Positions 21,151-31,392 of a stretch of 64,000 bases of DNA are shown piece after piece. Each line of letters starts with the position of its first letter. Position 1 is the stretch's first letter. The stretch is from Oceanobacillus iheyensis HTE831 (lineage in GTDB: Bacteria; Bacillota; Bacilli; Bacillales; Amphibacillaceae): the NCBI RefSeq assembly GCF_000011245.1, contig NC_004193.1:33501-97500 (forward strand), in the 5' to 3' direction. The notes beneath the pieces were generated by a model, which was not told where the DNA came from, did no database searches, and saw nothing but the letters and a program-made list of their open reading frames with translations. Made by a program: the position numbers and the translations under genes.

Positions 21151-21960
21151 ATGAAAAGAAGTAATCGATTGGTAGTTTTAACAGATTATTTCCTGGAAAA
21201 TCCCAGGCAGCACATAAAATTAACTTATTTTGTAGAGCTTTGTAAAACAACCAAGTCGTCTGTTAGTGAAGATTTAGATATTATTCATGATGTATTTCAG
21301 CAACAAGGCAAGGGGTATTTACAGCGAACTACAGGAGCTGGTGGTGGCGTACAGTATATCCCAGAATTTGCTTCCGAGAAAAGCGTAGCATTTATAACGG
21401 AATTACAACGTCAACTAGAAGATCCGGTCCGTATTTTACCAGGCGGTTATCTTTATATGAGTGATATATTAGGAGATCCGAAAATGGTTCGTGAAATAGG
21501 TAGAGTGTTTGCTTCTCGCTTTTCCAATCTAGAAATAGATGCCATTGTAACAGTAGCAACAAAAGGGATTCCCTTAGCATATGCTGTTGCATCATTTTTA
21601 CGAGTTCCTGTCGTTATCGCTAGAAGAGATCCAAAGGTTACAGAAGGATCATCCGTTAGTATTAATTACGTATCTGGTTCTTCTCGTAAAATACAAACAA
21701 TGGTATTACCAAAGCGTAGTTTAAAAGAAGGATCAAATGTCTGTATCATTGATGATTTTATGATGGCTGGAGGAACGATTGCTGGCATAAAAAGTTTACT
21801 TGAAGAATTTAATGCAACGGTAAAAGCTATCGGTGTATTAGCAGAAGCAGAAGATGAGGAAGAACGAATCGTTAATGACTATACTTCGTTAATTAAAATT
21901 TCACATGTCGACCTGCAAAATAATACGATAACGATACTACCAGGTAATTATAACAAATAG
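21151..21960 (+). CDS. purR: Purine operon repressor PurR
   Basis: PRPP-responsive repressor of purine synthesis genes (269 aa). An N-terminal winged-helix domain (KRSNRLVVLTDYFLENP...) precedes a phosphoribosyltransferase-like domain whose PRPP loop appears as IIDDFMMAGGTIAG. ATG at 21151 has GGAGGTG upstream; a TTG at 21136 is less likely. In B. subtilis yabJ (RidA) follows purR; here spoVG follows directly after a 160-nt gap. Confidence 0.95.
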   Translation: MKRSNRLVVLTDYFLENPRQHIKLTYFVELCKTTKSSVSEDLDIIHDVFQQQGKGYLQRTTGAGGGVQYIPEFASEKSVAFITELQRQLEDPVRILPGGYLYMSDILGDPKMVREIGRVFASRFSNLEIDAIVTVATKGIPLAYAVASFLRVPVVIARRDPKVTEGSSVSINYVSGSSRKIQTMVLPKRSLKEGSNVCIIDDFMMAGGTIAGIKSLLEEFNATVKAIGVLAEAEDEEERIVNDYTSLIKISHVDLQNNTITILPGNYNK

Positions 21961-22055
21961 ATATATAAACAATTAGGTCTTTTCACACGTGATTTTTCAT
22001 CTATTACCTTTTTCTTATATTATTATTAAAATATTTCATTTTTTTTGCAATTAAA

Positions 22056-22084
22056 GCAGGAATTTTATTTATTTTGTTGAATTA
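22056..22084 (+). promoter_or_regulatory. Sigma-H promoter of spoVG
   Basis: GCAGGAATT (22056-22064), 11-nt spacer, GTTGAATTA (22076-22084). It fits the sigma-H consensus RnAGGAWWW-N11-RnnGAATWW at all defined positions, and spoVG is the classic sigma-H gene. Confidence 0.88.
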
Positions 22085-22122
22085 GTAAAAGTAAGACCAA
22101 AGAGAAAAGGTGGTGAAACATC

Positions 22123-22413
22123 ATGGAAGTGACTGACGTTAGATTACGCCGCGTAAATACAGAAGGAAGAATGCGAGCGATTGCATCAATCACGTTAGAC
22201 CAAGAGTTTGTTGTCCATGATATACGCGTAATTGACGGTAATAATGGACTATTTGTGGCTATGCCTTCAAAGCGAACTCCAGATGGTGAATTTAGGGACA
22301 TAGCACACCCTATTAACTCCGGAACCCGTTCCAAAATCCAAGAAGCAGTTTTAGCGGAATATCAAAAAGCGGGCGAAGATGAAGTAAACTACGAAGAAGC
22401 AGGTGCTTCATAA
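22123..22413 (+). CDS. spoVG: Septation/RNA-binding regulator SpoVG
   Basis: Small conserved regulator (96 aa) needed for normal asymmetric septation and spore cortex in B. subtilis; homologues bind DNA and [23 protein letters not shown] and [19 protein letters not shown] are hallmark segments. AAAGGTGG precedes the ATG. A consensus sigma-H promoter lies 40 nt upstream and a terminator closes the gene, so it looks monocistronic. Confidence 0.97.
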   Translation: MEVTDVRLRRVNTEGRMRAIASITLDQEFVVHDIRVIDGNNGLFVAMPSKRTPDGEFRDIAHPINSGTRSKIQEAVLAEYQKAGEDEVNYEEAGAS

Positions 22414-22432
22414 TTAAATATGATTGTATTAG

Positions 22433-22472
22433 GAGAAGGATTTAATCTAAAGAGGGTTATCCTTCTTTTTTG
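22433..22472 (+). terminator. Terminator after spoVG
   Basis: AGAAGGAT (22434-22441) / ATCCTTCT (22459-22466) followed by TTTTT. Confidence 0.85.
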
Positions 22473-22688
22473 TGTTAATACAGAAAAGAATATGGAAGAA
22501 CTAAAATGAGAACTACTTCTTATATCTATGTTATAGATACAAAGCAAGTACTAGCATCGAAACGGAGTACCTCCTTTATAACTGGATACTTACGTCCTAC
22601 CTCGCTTTTTATGACAGACACTTTCGTACCCCATAATTTCCTATTGTTACCAAGTTATTCCTTTAATATATCAATGTTTTCACTTTTA

Positions 22689-22717
22689 TTGAAAAGATGG
22701 GCCAATTACGATATATT
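22689..22717 (+). promoter_or_regulatory. Sigma-A promoter of glmU
   Basis: TTGAAA (22689-22694), 17-nt spacer, TATATT (22712-22717), 37 nt before the glmU ATG. The rest of the 340-nt spoVG-glmU gap holds hairpins TATCTAT/ATAGATA and GGAG-TAC-CTCC but no gene was recognised. Confidence 0.65.
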
Positions 22718-22753
22718 TTTAAGTGGATATTTAGAGATAATGGAGGTTTCCTA

Positions 22754-24121
22754 ATGGCGAATCGATTTGCTGTAATATTAGCAGCGGGGCAAGGGACTAG
22801 GATGAAATCAAAGCTACATAAAATGCTTCATCCAGTTGCTGGCAGACCAATGGTGCAACATGTCGTTGATCAGCTGCAACAGGTTAACTTAAATAAAATT
22901 GTTACTATTGTTGGATTTGGGGCAGAAAAGGTGAAGGCTCAACTTGGGTCTTCAAGTGAATTTGCATTTCAAAAGGAACAGCTGGGTACCGGCCATGCTG
23001 TTTTACAGGCAGAGGATCTTTTGAAAGATGAAAAAGGTGTAACAGTTGTTGCTTGTGGAGATACACCTCTTATTCGTGCCGAAACATTTGAAGAACTGAT
23101 TCAATATCATAAGAAAACAGGGGCTAAAGCAAGTATTCTGACAACCAAAGTAGAAAACCCTACAGGATACGGACGTGTCGTTAGAAATGACCAAGACGAG
23201 GTAGAGAGAATCGTTGAACATAAAGATGCTAATGAAGGCGAGAGATTAATTCAAGAAATTAATACGGGGACATATTGTTTTGATAATCAAGCCTTGTTTG
23301 CAGCTTTAAAGGAAGTTTCCAATGATAATGCACAGGGAGAATATTATTTACCTGATGTGATTAAGATATTACGTCATCAAGGTGATACGGTTAGCGCATT
23401 TATGACTCCTGATTTTGATGAAACAATAGGGATAAATGATCGAATAGCGCTCGCAGAAGCTGAAAAAATAATGAAAAAGCGTATTAATGAACAACATATG
23501 CGTAATGGAGTAAGTATTATTGATCCTGAGCAAACTTATATTGAACCAGATGTACAAATTGAATCGGACGTTATACTCCATCCTGGTACAGTTTTAAAGG
23601 GTGAAACGATTATTCGCACTGGAGCGGAAATCGGCCCGCATTCTGAACTTAAGGATTGTGAAGTTGGGGAAGATACTGTCATTAGACATAGCGTAGCGAC
23701 AAGCAGTAAAGTAGGAAATAGAGTAAATATTGGTCCGTATGCTCATATTAGGCCAGAGTCACGTGTGGGTAACGATACAAAGGTTGGAAATTTCGTAGAG
23801 ATTAAGAAAACAAACCTAGGTGATCATAGTAAAGTATCTCATTTAAGTTATATTGGTGATGCTGACGTTGGAGAAAGAGTCAATGTTGGCTGCGGAACCA
23901 TTACAGTAAATTATGACGGTACGAATAAATACTTAACTACAATTGAAGACGACGCATTTATTGGTTGTAATTCGAACCTTATTGCACCTGTAACGGTTGG
24001 AAAAGGGTCTTACGTAGCTGCCGGATCTACGATTACAAAAAATGTACCCGAAAATGCATTGTCAATAGCAAGAGCGAGACAAACAAATAAAGAAGAATAT
24101 GCATCTAAATTCAAAAAATAG
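22754..24121 (+). CDS. glmU: Bifunctional UDP-GlcNAc pyrophosphorylase / GlcN-1-P acetyltransferase
   Basis: Makes UDP-N-acetylglucosamine for peptidoglycan and teichoic acids (455 aa). The N-terminal uridyltransferase domain shows [15 protein letters not shown] at residues 9-23 and CGDTPL near 100; the C-terminal half is a left-handed beta-helix of hexapeptide repeats (e.g. [15 protein letters not shown]) with the acetyltransferase site. The ATG at 22754 follows GGAGG; an in-frame ATG at 22697 lies inside the promoter. Probably cotranscribed with prs (29 nt). Confidence 0.97.
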   Translation: MANRFAVILAAGQGTRMKSKLHKMLHPVAGRPMVQHVVDQLQQVNLNKIVTIVGFGAEKVKAQLGSSSEFAFQKEQLGTGHAVLQAEDLLKDEKGVTVVACGDTPLIRAETFEELIQYHKKTGAKASILTTKVENPTGYGRVVRNDQDEVERIVEHKDANEGERLIQEINTGTYCFDNQALFAALKEVSNDNAQGEYYLPDVIKILRHQGDTVSAFMTPDFDETIGINDRIALAEAEKIMKKRINEQHMRNGVSIIDPEQTYIEPDVQIESDVILHPGTVLKGETIIRTGAEIGPHSELKDCEVGEDTVIRHSVATSSKVGNRVNIGPYAHIRPESRVGNDTKVGNFVEIKKTNLGDHSKVSHLSYIGDADVGERVNVGCGTITVNYDGTNKYLTTIEDDAFIGCNSNLIAPVTVGKGSYVAAGSTITKNVPENALSIARARQTNKEEYASKFKK

Positions 24122-24150
24122 ATGAACAATTTTATGGAGGTAATCAAACA

Positions 24151-25104
24151 ATGACATCCAGTTATAAAGATTCGTCGTTAAAAGTTTTTTCATTAAATTC
24201 AAACCCTGAGTTAGCAAATGAAATTGCTACTCATATTGGAACAAACTTAGGAAAATGTACGGTTTCGAAATTCAGTGATGGTGAAGTGCAAATAAACCTT
24301 GAAGAAAGCGTTCGTGGCTGTGATGTATATGTCGTACAATCTACTTGTGCACCTGTTAATCAGCATATTATGGAATTGTTAATTATGATTGATGCATTAA
24401 AACGAGCATCAGCCAAATCCATTAATATCGTAATGCCATACTATGGTTATGCGCGCCAAGATCGTAAAGCGCGTTCTAGAGAACCTATTGCAGCTAAATT
24501 AGTAGCTGATTTAATTGAAAAAGCAGGTGCAAATCGCGTGATTACATTAGATCTGCACGCACCACAAATTCAAGGGTTCTTTGATATACCTATTGATCAC
24601 TTACAAGGTGTTCCGATTCTATCGAGTTATTTTGAGCAGAAAAATTTGGATGATGTCATTGTTGTATCTCCAGACCATGGTGGGGTTACCAGAGCAAGAA
24701 AAATGGCAGACCGCTTAAAAGCGCCTATCGGAATAATTGATAAGCGTCGTCCAAAACCAAATGTTGCGGAAATCATGAATATCATTGGAAATATTGAAGG
24801 AAAAACAGCGATATTAATTGATGATATTATCGATACTGCTGGAACTATTACACTTGCAGCGAACGCTCTTATTGAGAACGGTGCAAAAGAAGTATATGCA
24901 TGCTGTACACATCCAGTTTTATCTGGACCAGCAATTGAACGTATTGATAACTCTAAAATCAAGGAATTAGTAATCACGGATAGCATTCCATTACCTGATG
25001 AGAAATTCAGTACAAAGATTACAGCTTTATCAGTAGCTCCATTAATTGGTGAGGCGATTATTCGCGTTCATGAAATGCAATCCGTAAGTATCTTATTTGA
25101 TTAA
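24151..25104 (+). CDS. prs: Ribose-phosphate pyrophosphokinase
   Basis: Synthesises PRPP from ribose-5-phosphate and ATP (317 aa) for purine, pyrimidine, His and Trp synthesis. Key motifs are the [16 protein letters not shown] flexible region near residues 97-112, the metal/ATP site [23 protein letters not shown], and the PRPP loop [10 protein letters not shown] near 224-233. TATGGAGG precedes the ATG. Follows glmU as in B. subtilis. Confidence 0.97.
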   Translation: MTSSYKDSSLKVFSLNSNPELANEIATHIGTNLGKCTVSKFSDGEVQINLEESVRGCDVYVVQSTCAPVNQHIMELLIMIDALKRASAKSINIVMPYYGYARQDRKARSREPIAAKLVADLIEKAGANRVITLDLHAPQIQGFFDIPIDHLQGVPILSSYFEQKNLDDVIVVSPDHGGVTRARKMADRLKAPIGIIDKRRPKPNVAEIMNIIGNIEGKTAILIDDIIDTAGTITLAANALIENGAKEVYACCTHPVLSGPAIERIDNSKIKELVITDSIPLPDEKFSTKITALSVAPLIGEAIIRVHEMQSVSILFD

Positions 25105-25241
25105 TGTTTAGTACGATCTGATTTCGGGTATTAATGATATTGACCGTTTATTAACAACCAAGATGAAGCATAAGTATTTAACAAAAAAGAAAATATAAGT
25201 TATAACGAATGTTTTTTTAATAAACTTGGAGGGTGATTTTA

Positions 25242-25889
25242 ATGGCAGTAAAATTAAACGCAACGAAAAGAGAAGATCTTACAAAATCAGCAACAAAACA
25301 AATTAGGCTAAGTGGTAGAGTACCAGCGGTTGTTTACGGTAAAGCAAAAGATCCTAAAAATGTTTCAGTTGATAGTGTTGATTTAGTTAAAACGGTTCGA
25401 GACGAAGGACGAAATGCAATTATTTCTCTACAAGTAGAGAATAGTAGTGTAGATGTTATGCTTCATGACTATCAGATTGATCCGATTAAAGATGAATTAT
25501 TACATGCAGACTTTTATGTTGTTAATATGTCAGAAGAAATGGACGTAAATGTAGCTGTTCGTCTTGATGGAGAAACTAAAGGTGAAAAAGAGGGTGGCGT
25601 ATTACAACAGCCATTCTATGAAATATTAGTTCGAGCAAAACCGAATAACATTCCAGAAGAAATTGTTATCGATGTATCTGATTTAGATGTTGGTGATAGT
25701 GTATCGGTTGCTGATATTAAAGTAGACGGTAATTATGAGATATTAGAAGACCCAGACACTTCAGTAGCTTCTGTAACACCACCGACAACAGAAGAAGATC
25801 TAGATACTGACGATGTAGATGAAAATGCTGAGCCAGAATTAGTTGGTGCTGAAAATGACTCTGCAGATGAGGAATCTGAAAACAAATAA
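25242..25889 (+). CDS. ctc: 50S ribosomal protein L25/general stress protein Ctc
   Basis: 5S rRNA-binding ribosomal protein of the L25/TL5/Ctc type (215 aa), a general stress protein in B. subtilis. The N-terminal L25 domain (SGRVPAVVYGK near residues 25-35) is followed by the C-terminal Ctc beta-domain and an acidic tail (about the last 35 residues, mostly Asp/Glu). The ATG at 25242 follows GGAGGGTG. No sigma-B promoter was identified with confidence in the 137-nt upstream gap. Confidence 0.95.
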   Translation: MAVKLNATKREDLTKSATKQIRLSGRVPAVVYGKAKDPKNVSVDSVDLVKTVRDEGRNAIISLQVENSSVDVMLHDYQIDPIKDELLHADFYVVNMSEEMDVNVAVRLDGETKGEKEGGVLQQPFYEILVRAKPNNIPEEIVIDVSDLDVGDSVSVADIKVDGNYEILEDPDTSVASVTPPTTEEDLDTDDVDENAEPELVGAENDSADEESENK

Positions 25890-25924
25890 TAAATAAAGTA
25901 GAAGAACAATAAGATGCAACTGAA

Positions 25925-25980
25925 AAAACCCCTTCTTTGTTAGACTGATGTTATCCGTCTTAACAAGAAGGGTTGTTGTA
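25925..25980 (+). terminator. Terminator after ctc
   Basis: A 14-16-bp stem pairs AACCCCTTCTT (from 25927) with AAGAAGGGTT (ending 25974) plus inner GTTA/TAAC. The T tract downstream is weak (GTTGTTGTATTT). Confidence 0.7.
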
Positions 25981-26093
25981 TTTGTATATATTAAAAAGTA
26001 CGGGTTTAAAAAGAAGAAAATGATTATGTTTGGAAAAATTAACAAATTATTTTTTAGATTTTTTTGAACATCGTCTGTAAAGGAAGAATAAAA

Positions 26094-26657
26094 ATGAAAC
26101 TAATTGTTGGTCTGGGGAACCCAGGAAGAAAGTTTAAAAAAACAAGACATAATATTGGTTTTTTTGTCATTGATGAATTATTACAACGTCATAAGTGGAA
26201 GCTAAATAATTCGAAGTTTGAAGGGGATTATTCCATAGAACATTTCGATGGTGAGAAAGTCATCCTATTACAACCTCAAACATATATGAATCTCTCTGGT
26301 AAATCGATCAGTCCGTTAATGGACTATTTTGATATAGATGTCGATGATGTGATAGTTGTTTATGATGATCTGGATTTACCAACGGGAAAAATTAGACTTC
26401 GCCAAAAAGGTGGTCATGGTGGACACAATGGTGTACGATCTACGATTGATCATTTAGGTACAAAGGATTTCAAAAGAGTTCGTTTAGGAATAGGAAGACC
26501 GACGAACGCAACTCCAGTAATTGATTATGTATTAGGTAAATTTCCAAAGCAAGAGACAACTGCAGTAACAGATAGTGTGGAAAAGGCGGCTGATGCTATC
26601 GAAGCCTGGATAAAAGGTAAACCATTCTTAGAAGTTATGAATGATTTTAACCAGTAA
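26094..26657 (+). CDS. pth: Peptidyl-tRNA hydrolase
   Basis: Releases tRNA from drop-off peptidyl-tRNAs (187 aa; SpoVC in B. subtilis). [18 protein letters not shown] (residues 7-24) holds Asn10 and the catalytic His20; QTYMNLSG and the [11 protein letters not shown] loop are also present. The ATG at 26094 follows AAAGGAAG; the frame is open upstream but the family begins here. Followed by fin, as in B. subtilis. Confidence 0.97.
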   Translation: MKLIVGLGNPGRKFKKTRHNIGFFVIDELLQRHKWKLNNSKFEGDYSIEHFDGEKVILLQPQTYMNLSGKSISPLMDYFDIDVDDVIVVYDDLDLPTGKIRLRQKGGHGGHNGVRSTIDHLGTKDFKRVRLGIGRPTNATPVIDYVLGKFPKQETTAVTDSVEKAADAIEAWIKGKPFLEVMNDFNQ

Positions 26658-26679
26658 AGCATAGCTTATCATATATTAA

Positions 26680-26708
26680 GTATATTCTAATACAACCCGG
26701 TTAAACTG
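26680..26708 (+). promoter_or_regulatory. Possible sigma-F promoter of fin
   Basis: GTATA (26680-26684), 14-nt spacer, GGTTAAACTG (26699-26708), which matches the sigma-F -10 at 8 of 10 positions. fin is a sigma-F gene in B. subtilis. The -10 also lies in an inverted repeat running to 26731. Confidence 0.45.
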
Positions 26709-26740
26709 TTAATAACAGATCGTTTAACTGGGGTGGTAAA

Positions 26741-26971
26741 ATGGCAATTTATTATGATTGTAGACATTGTGGCCAACAAATTGGAAAACTAGAACAAAAG
26801 GAAATTGATGTGTCGTTACTTGGTTTTGACCAATTAACGAATAAAGATTTAACTGATATGATATATTATGACCAAGATGGTAATATGCGAGTGAAGTCAA
26901 TTTGTGAAAATTGCCAACGTACACTAGAACAGCACCCGAACTACCATGAATTAGATTTCTTTTTACAATAA
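26741..26971 (+). CDS. fin: Anti-sigma-F factor Fin (YabK)
   Basis: Small zinc-ribbon protein (76 aa) that antagonises sigma-F so that the forespore can switch to sigma-G. Cysteine pairs CRHC (residues 6-9) and CENC near 57-60 form the zinc site; the ending HPNYHELDFFLQ is typical. Start ATG follows GGGGTGG. It lies between pth and mfd, its usual place. An inverted repeat just upstream can pair part of the RBS. Confidence 0.94.
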   Translation: MAIYYDCRHCGQQIGKLEQKEIDVSLLGFDQLTNKDLTDMIYYDQDGNMRVKSICENCQRTLEQHPNYHELDFFLQ

Positions 26972-26996
26972 GATACAAAGCAAATATATTTTTAGA

Positions 26997-27024
26997 GCCT
27001 TTGGTATAAACCAAGGCATTTTTG
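26997..27024 (+). terminator. Terminator after fin
   Basis: GCCTTTGG (26997-27004) / CCAAGGC (27011-27017) with one bulged T, then ATTTTTG. Confidence 0.7.
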
Positions 27025-27058
27025 CGCTTTTACATACAGTTATAAGAGGGGACAAACG

Positions 27059-30000
27059 ATGAAAGCCATTCATACATTTTTAAAATCAAAAGAAGATATT
27101 CATTCTATCGTTAATGGAGTAACTAGTGGAATGAAAGAACAGATGATAGCAGGATTAAGTGGTTCTGCTAGAAGTTTAGTCATATCTGCTATTCATGAAT
27201 CGATTCGTCGACCAGTGTTAATTGTGACCCATCAGTTAGCGCAGGCTCAGCAACTATATGATGATTTTGTAGAACTAGTAGATGATGAACGTGTCTACCT
27301 TTATCCAGTCAATGAGTTGATTGCTTCTGAAATTGCAATAGCAAGTCCGGAATTACGTGCACAGCGAATTGAAGCATTGACAGAATGGACACGCCATAAA
27401 TCAGGAATTTTGATTGCACCAGTAGCTGCCTTAAAACGTATTCTTCCACCGCAAAATTATTGGGATAATTATCAGCTCTTATTTAAATTGGGCAATGATA
27501 TTAAGATTGATCATTATCTAAGTTCCCTGGTAGATATGGGATACGAACATGCCTCTATGGTTACCTCCCCAGGAGAATTTAGTAAGCGTGGAGGAATCAT
27601 CGATATTTATCCGATTACAGAAAAACACCCAATCCGTATTGAACTTTTTGATGAAGAAGTTGACTCTATTCGTTATTTCGATGCGGAGTCTCAACGCTCA
27701 TTGGATAAACTTGATGAAGTTACCATTGGTCCGGCAAGCGAATTATTATTAACTGATGAGGACCTACTAAAAACTTCCGAACAATTAGAAGAAGCATTAG
27801 CGACTACATTAAAAAAAGTAAATAAACCAGAAGCAAAAGAACAACTGGTAGAGGTTATCGAACATGATATTACACGTTTCAAACAATTAGAGCGTTTTCA
27901 AGAAATGTATAAATATATCGGATATCTGTACTCTAATCCAGCTAGTTTATTAGATTATCTCCCAAGTAACGGTCTTGTCTTCTTTGATGAGATGAGTAGA
28001 ATTGGTGAAACAGCAACAAACTTAGACCATGAGGAAGCGGAGTGGTATGCCAGCCTTTTGGAAGGAAATAAGATGGTTCAAAATAGTCGATTTTCCTTTA
28101 GTTGGGACGAAGTTATGGAGGGCATGAATCAGCAACGTGTATATATGTCTGTATTTATGCGTCATATCCCAAATACCAATCCAGAGAATGTTATTAATCT
28201 ATCGTCTCGAACAATGCAGGAGTTCCATGGTCAAATGCATTTATTTAAAAATGAATTACAACGATGGGAAAAAGGAGACTACTCCGTCATAATACTTGCT
28301 GCAGATGAGCAAAGAGCTGAAAAGGTTCATTCCATTCTAGATGATTATGATATAGAGACACAAATAAGTAAGAAAGAACCTGTATTACCAGTAAAAATGC
28401 CTACTATTATTGTTGGGAATATCCAGTCTGGAACGGAATTTCCTATGCATAAGCTAGCGGTTGTTACAGAGCAAGAATTGTTTAAAAAGCGGATGAAGCA
28501 TAAACGAAAGCAACCGAAAGTATCGAATGCCGAGCGTATTAAAAGTTACCAGGAACTTAAAATAGGAGATTATGTTGTCCATGCCAATCACGGAGTGGGT
28601 AAGTATTTAGGAATAGAAACACTCGAAGTAAGTAACTTGCACAAAGACTATATGTTAATCAAATATTCTGGTGACGATAAGCTATTTGTACCGATTGATC
28701 AAATTGATCTCGTTCAAAAATTTGTTGGATCAGAAGCAAAGGAACCAAAATTATATAAGCTCGGTGGAACGGAATGGACGAAAGTAAAACGGAAAGTACA
28801 ATCGTCTGTTGAAGATATTGCTGATGACCTTATTAAACTATATGCAGAAAGGGAAGCGAAGCAGGGTTATGCCTTCTCGCCAGACTCTGAATTGCAACAT
28901 GAATTCGAAGCATCATTTCCTTATCAAGAAACAGACGATCAGTTACGCTGTATCCAGGAAATTAAAGAAGATATGGAAAAAGAACGTCCGATGGATCGAT
29001 TGCTTTGTGGAGATGTTGGCTATGGAAAAACCGAAGTGGCAATCCGTGCGGCGTTTAAAGCAATATCAGATGGGAAACAAGTTGCGATATTAGTTCCAAC
29101 AACGATTTTAGCACAGCAGCATTATGAAACCATTCGAGAACGTTTTCAAGATTATCCCATCAATATAGGGCTATTAAGTCGTTTTCGTACAAAAAAACAG
29201 CAAACAGAGACAACAAAAGGCTTAAAGAGTGGGAATGTTGATGTAGTTGTCGGCACCCATAGAATACTATCAAAAGACGTAGAGTATAAAGACTTGGGAT
29301 TATTAATCGTCGATGAAGAACAGCGATTTGGGGTAAAGCATAAAGAAAAGATAAAACAATTAAAAACAAATGTAGATGTACTTACATTAACAGCTACACC
29401 AATCCCACGGACATTACATATGTCAATGTTAGGGGTACGGGATTTATCTGTTATTGAGACGCCACCAGAGAATCGTTTTCCGATTCAGACGTATGTAACT
29501 GAGTATAATCCAATTTTCATGAGAGAAGCAATCGAACGAGAGATGGGAAGAGGCGGCCAGGTCTTCTTCTTATATAACCGTGTGGAAAGTATAGATAAGA
29601 TAGCTCGTGACTTAGGCATGCTTGTTCCAGAAGCAAAAATTGCGGTAGCCCACGGTCAAATGAATGAGTCTGAATTAGAGAATGTTATCTTTAGTTTTCT
29701 AGAAGGTGAATTTGATATTCTCGTTAGTACGACTATTATTGAAACAGGGGTAGACATACCGAACGTAAACACATTAATCGTCAATCATGCCGACTATATG
29801 GGATTAAGTCAGCTCTATCAGTTACGTGGTAGAGTAGGAAGATCAAATCGTGTAGCATATGCATACTTTACGTATCAAAAAGATAAAGTACTAACGGAAG
29901 TCGCAGAGAAACGACTACAAGCAATTAAGGAATTTACAGAGCTTGGATCTGGTTTTAAAATTGCAATGCGTGATTTATCCATTCGAGGTACGGGGAACTT

Positions 30001-30580
30001 ATTAGGATCTCAGCAGCATGGATTTATTGATTCTGTTGGATTTGATATGTATTCTCAGATGTTAAAAGATGCAATAGATGCACGTAAAGCAGGGAAAGAA
30101 ATTGAAGAAATTACCCCATTTGAGCCAGAACTTTCATTGAAATTGGATGCTTACATCCCAGATGAGTACCTAGAGGATGAAAAACAAAAAATTGAAATTT
30201 ATAAACAGTTTCAAACACTGGATAGCCAAGAGGCAATCGGGGATTTAAAAGATGAATTAATCGATCGGTTCGGTGACTATCCGCAGGAAGTGGAACATTT
30301 ATTTACCGTAAGTGAAATGAAAATGTATGCGAAAACGCAGCGTGTAGAATCAATTTTAGAGACACCTAAAAAGATAGAAATGCTTATTGACGAATCACGT
30401 AGTCAAGAAATTGATGGATCAAAGCTGTTTGCACTAGCAAATGAATATGGTCGAGATATTGGACTTGGTACAGATAACCAAAAGTTAAAAATTGGAATTA
30501 AGTGGAGTAAAGATTCGAAATATAAGCGATATGAAACGGTTACAAGCTTTATAAAACAGCTGGATAAAACAAATCGATAA
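27059..30580 (+). CDS. mfd: Transcription-repair coupling factor Mfd
   Basis: ATP-driven translocase that removes stalled RNA polymerase and recruits UvrA to the template strand (1173 aa, usual length). Order: UvrB-like N-terminal domains (GGIIDIYPI), RNA polymerase-interacting CarD-like domain (KIGDYVVHANHGVGKYLG), RecG-like translocase with Walker A GDVGYGKTE, VDEEQRFG, TATPIPRT and the QLRGRVGRS motif, then the C-terminal UvrA-binding autoinhibitory domain. AGAGGGG precedes the ATG. Confidence 0.98.
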   Translation: MKAIHTFLKSKEDIHSIVNGVTSGMKEQMIAGLSGSARSLVISAIHESIRRPVLIVTHQLAQAQQLYDDFVELVDDERVYLYPVNELIASEIAIASPELRAQRIEALTEWTRHKSGILIAPVAALKRILPPQNYWDNYQLLFKLGNDIKIDHYLSSLVDMGYEHASMVTSPGEFSKRGGIIDIYPITEKHPIRIELFDEEVDSIRYFDAESQRSLDKLDEVTIGPASELLLTDEDLLKTSEQLEEALATTLKKVNKPEAKEQLVEVIEHDITRFKQLERFQEMYKYIGYLYSNPASLLDYLPSNGLVFFDEMSRIGETATNLDHEEAEWYASLLEGNKMVQNSRFSFSWDEVMEGMNQQRVYMSVFMRHIPNTNPENVINLSSRTMQEFHGQMHLFKNELQRWEKGDYSVIILAADEQRAEKVHSILDDYDIETQISKKEPVLPVKMPTIIVGNIQSGTEFPMHKLAVVTEQELFKKRMKHKRKQPKVSNAERIKSYQELKIGDYVVHANHGVGKYLGIETLEVSNLHKDYMLIKYSGDDKLFVPIDQIDLVQKFVGSEAKEPKLYKLGGTEWTKVKRKVQSSVEDIADDLIKLYAEREAKQGYAFSPDSELQHEFEASFPYQETDDQLRCIQEIKEDMEKERPMDRLLCGDVGYGKTEVAIRAAFKAISDGKQVAILVPTTILAQQHYETIRERFQDYPINIGLLSRFRTKKQQTETTKGLKSGNVDVVVGTHRILSKDVEYKDLGLLIVDEEQRFGVKHKEKIKQLKTNVDVLTLTATPIPRTLHMSMLGVRDLSVIETPPENRFPIQTYVTEYNPIFMREAIEREMGRGGQVFFLYNRVESIDKIARDLGMLVPEAKIAVAHGQMNESELENVIFSFLEGEFDILVSTTIIETGVDIPNVNTLIVNHADYMGLSQLYQLRGRVGRSNRVAYAYFTYQKDKVLTEVAEKRLQAIKEFTELGSGFKIAMRDLSIRGTGNLLGSQQHGFIDSVGFDMYSQMLKDAIDARKAGKEIEEITPFEPELSLKLDAYIPDEYLEDEKQKIEIYKQFQTLDSQEAIGDLKDELIDRFGDYPQEVEHLFTVSEMKMYAKTQRVESILETPKKIEMLIDESRSQEIDGSKLFALANEYGRDIGLGTDNQKLKIGIKWSKDSKYKRYETVTSFIKQLDKTNR

Positions 30581-30724
30581 AAATTTTATTTGGAATGTAT
30601 AGTTATTACTGGATGATTTATACTAAAACCACAGCTGGTGATTGTTTCGTGTTTTTCCAAAAATTAAGTATGTGGAAATCCACGAGGACCAGAATCATCA
30701 TTTTAGAAAGTGAGGCTACTTAGA

Positions 30725-31258
30725 ATGAAAGCAACAGGAATTGTACGTCGAATTGATGATCTGGGGAGAGTTGTGGTTCCTAAAGAGATCAGAAGAACCT
30801 TACGTATACGAGAAGGGGATCCATTGGAGATCTTCGTTGATCGGGAAGGGGAAGTTATTCTAAAGAAATATTCTCCAATAAATGAATTAGGACATTTTGC
30901 TAAAGAATATGCAGAAGCCTTGTTTCAATCTCTTCAGACTCCGGTAATGATAACAGATCGCGATGATGTTATTGCGGTTGCTGGAGAATCGAAAAAAGAA
31001 TACTTGAATAAACCGATAAGTAATGCAATTGCAGATACTATTGAAGGTCGTTCGCAAGTATTTGAGGTAGATACGAAATCAATGGAAATTATTGATGGAC
31101 AAGAACAACAATTGCAATCGTATTGTATTCATCCAGTTATTGCAAACGGAGATCCTATCGGATGTGTGTTGATCTTCTCAAAAGAAGAAAAGCTGAGCAA
31201 GATAGAGCAAAAAGCAGCGGAGACTGCATCAACATTTTTAGCAAAACAAATGGAATAG
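30725..31258 (+). CDS. spoVT: Stage V sporulation regulator SpoVT
   Basis: Forespore transcription regulator that tunes sigma-G genes (177 aa). The N-terminal AbrB-like domain (MKATGIVRRIDDLGRVVVPKEI) is followed by a GAF-like domain of about 120 residues. The ATG at 30725 has AAAGTGAGG upstream; an upstream in-frame start at 30710 would give a non-family extension. Paralogous to AbrB at 11.3 kb. No clear sigma-G promoter was identified. Confidence 0.96.
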   Translation: MKATGIVRRIDDLGRVVVPKEIRRTLRIREGDPLEIFVDREGEVILKKYSPINELGHFAKEYAEALFQSLQTPVMITDRDDVIAVAGESKKEYLNKPISNAIADTIEGRSQVFEVDTKSMEIIDGQEQQLQSYCIHPVIANGDPIGCVLIFSKEEKLSKIEQKAAETASTFLAKQME

Positions 31259-31267
31259 ACATAAGTA

Positions 31268-31293
31268 CCTCAGGGAATTACCTGAGGTTTTCT
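31268..31293 (+). terminator. Terminator after spoVT
   Basis: CCTCAGG (31268-31274) / CCTGAGG (31281-31287), followed by TTTTCTT. Confidence 0.8.
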
Positions 31294-31392
31294 TATGTTC
31301 GGAGATGTGTTTTTCACCACCTATATATCATCTAATCCGATTATGAAATATGTTATAATTAGAGAAATTCGTAGAAGTAAAGGAAATACATT

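Noticed and set aside
22506..22754. 82-codon open frame upstream of glmU
   Set aside because: It runs through the glmU promoter and RBS, lacks its own RBS and resembles nothing.
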